The notes under the pieces were generated by a model. That model saw only the letters and a program-made list of their open reading frames with translations, searched no databases and was not told the origin of the DNA. DNA of 64,000 nucleotides from Streptomyces antimycoticus (lineage in GTDB: Bacteria; Actinomycetota; Actinomycetes; Streptomycetales; Streptomycetaceae): contig NZ_BJHV01000001.1 of NCBI RefSeq assembly GCF_005405925.1, forward strand, positions 7,936,001 through 8,000,000. Direction: 5' to 3'. Position numbers and translations under genes: made by a program. Numbering within the stretch: the first letter of the stretch is position 1; the number at the start of each line of letters is the position of its first letter. Positions 63,620 through 64,000 of this stretch are shown here, one piece after another.

Positions 63620-64000
63620 GCGTGCTCTCCTGCGGGGGTGGTGATGCGCTCGACCGCACCCGAGGCCGTGCCGCTGGCCGTCAGATGCAAGCCCGGCAGA
63701 ACCGGCATCACCCTCCCCTGCACACGCACCACAGCTTGCGTGGCGGTACGGCGGACCGTTACCGACGGGGCGGTGAGGACACGGCTGCCGAGCTGGGTCA
63801 GGCTGCGAACGCCTCGCGCGTGGCCGTCTGCCGCGCTGCCGTGCTGTACCCGTGCGGCGGCCAGGGCGTGTTCGGCCGCGTACTGGGCGATGTGCCTGGC
63901 GTGCCAGGCCAGCGCGAACTGGACGATCAGCAACGCGAGCATCAGCAACGCCGGAACGACGACCACCAGCTGGGTGGTCACGGTGCCGCGGTCGCCCCGG
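63616..64000 (-). CDS. TadE-family protein, 5' end outside the window
   Basis: RGDRGTVTTQLVVVVPALLM, LALLIVQFALAWHARHIAQY is the hydrophobic N-terminal helix of a TadE-type protein. A 75-residue beta-rich domain follows (VTVRRTATQAVVRVQGRVMP, LTASGTASGAVERI). The frame is still open at base 64000, so the true start lies beyond the edge. The gene is coupled to the next TadE-like gene. Confidence 0.7.
   Translation of the reverse strand, partial: RGDRGTVTTQLVVVVPALLMLALLIVQFALAWHARHIAQYAAEHALAAARVQHGSAADGHARGVRSLTQLGSRVLTAPSVTVRRTATQAVVRVQGRVMPVLPGLHLTASGTASGAVERITTPAGEHA

Overview
The DNA is very GC-rich, with tightly packed ATGA/TGATG-coupled genes and gene families typical of Streptomyces. 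The window therefore looks like a streptomycete chromosome carrying an integrated conjugative element. From about 1 to 22 kb it is ordinary chromosome; from about 22.1 kb to the right edge it is accessory DNA. The far end of the element is not in the window.

Chromosomal part. 0-2.1 kb: the tail of a secreted carbohydrate-binding protein, then a secreted ThuA plus DUF1080 protein. 2.6-11.4 kb: an ebo-type metabolite-traffic operon (inositol-3-phosphate synthase, UbiA-like prenyltransferase, sugar phosphate isomerase, EboA, TatD hydrolase, EboE, phosphodiesterase, Tat-exported TIM-barrel protein). 11.4-21.9 kb: an oxalate-use locus. On the minus strand lie oxalyl-CoA decarboxylase, formyl-CoA transferase, an ADP-forming acyl-CoA ligase and an OFA-type antiporter. 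Divergent from them lie sucC/sucD homologues and an aldehyde dehydrogenase, with inverted repeats between the two arms.

Element. A tRNA-Leu(GAG) gene (22.05 kb) is the probable attachment site: the serine integrase gene ends inside it, antisense. Next come a DNA methyltransferase pair and small genes (24-27.4 kb), then a type IV secretion gene set (27.7-38.1 kb: pilin-like, VirB6/TrbL-like, PrgI-like, VirB4, VirD4-like coupling ATPase, replication-relaxation protein, transglycosylase/NlpC hydrolase, membrane protein). A winged-helix protein and a decayed phosphotransferase follow.

40-48 kb, minus strand: two operons (DUF317...endonuclease VII, and MoxR ATPase...metallopeptidase-VWA protein) that both begin with the same 101-bp bipartite control element. 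49.6-57.9 kb: conflict-type genes, namely a 1233-residue AlbA/Schlafen plus P-loop plus repeat plus OB-like protein resembling SAMD9, and a CHAT peptidase gene with a membrane-anchored partner. The CHAT pair and an IS4-type element lie between two halves of a broken femX-like gene. 60-64 kb: a LysM/BTAD protein and TadE/TadG-like pilus genes.

The sequence itself has a problem. At fourteen places in a dozen genes the reading frame breaks exactly where one base is missing, nearly always from a short G or C run. I treat most of these as probable consensus errors, and mark separately the genes that look truly decayed (the phosphotransferase, the femX halves, the ISAs1 remnant).
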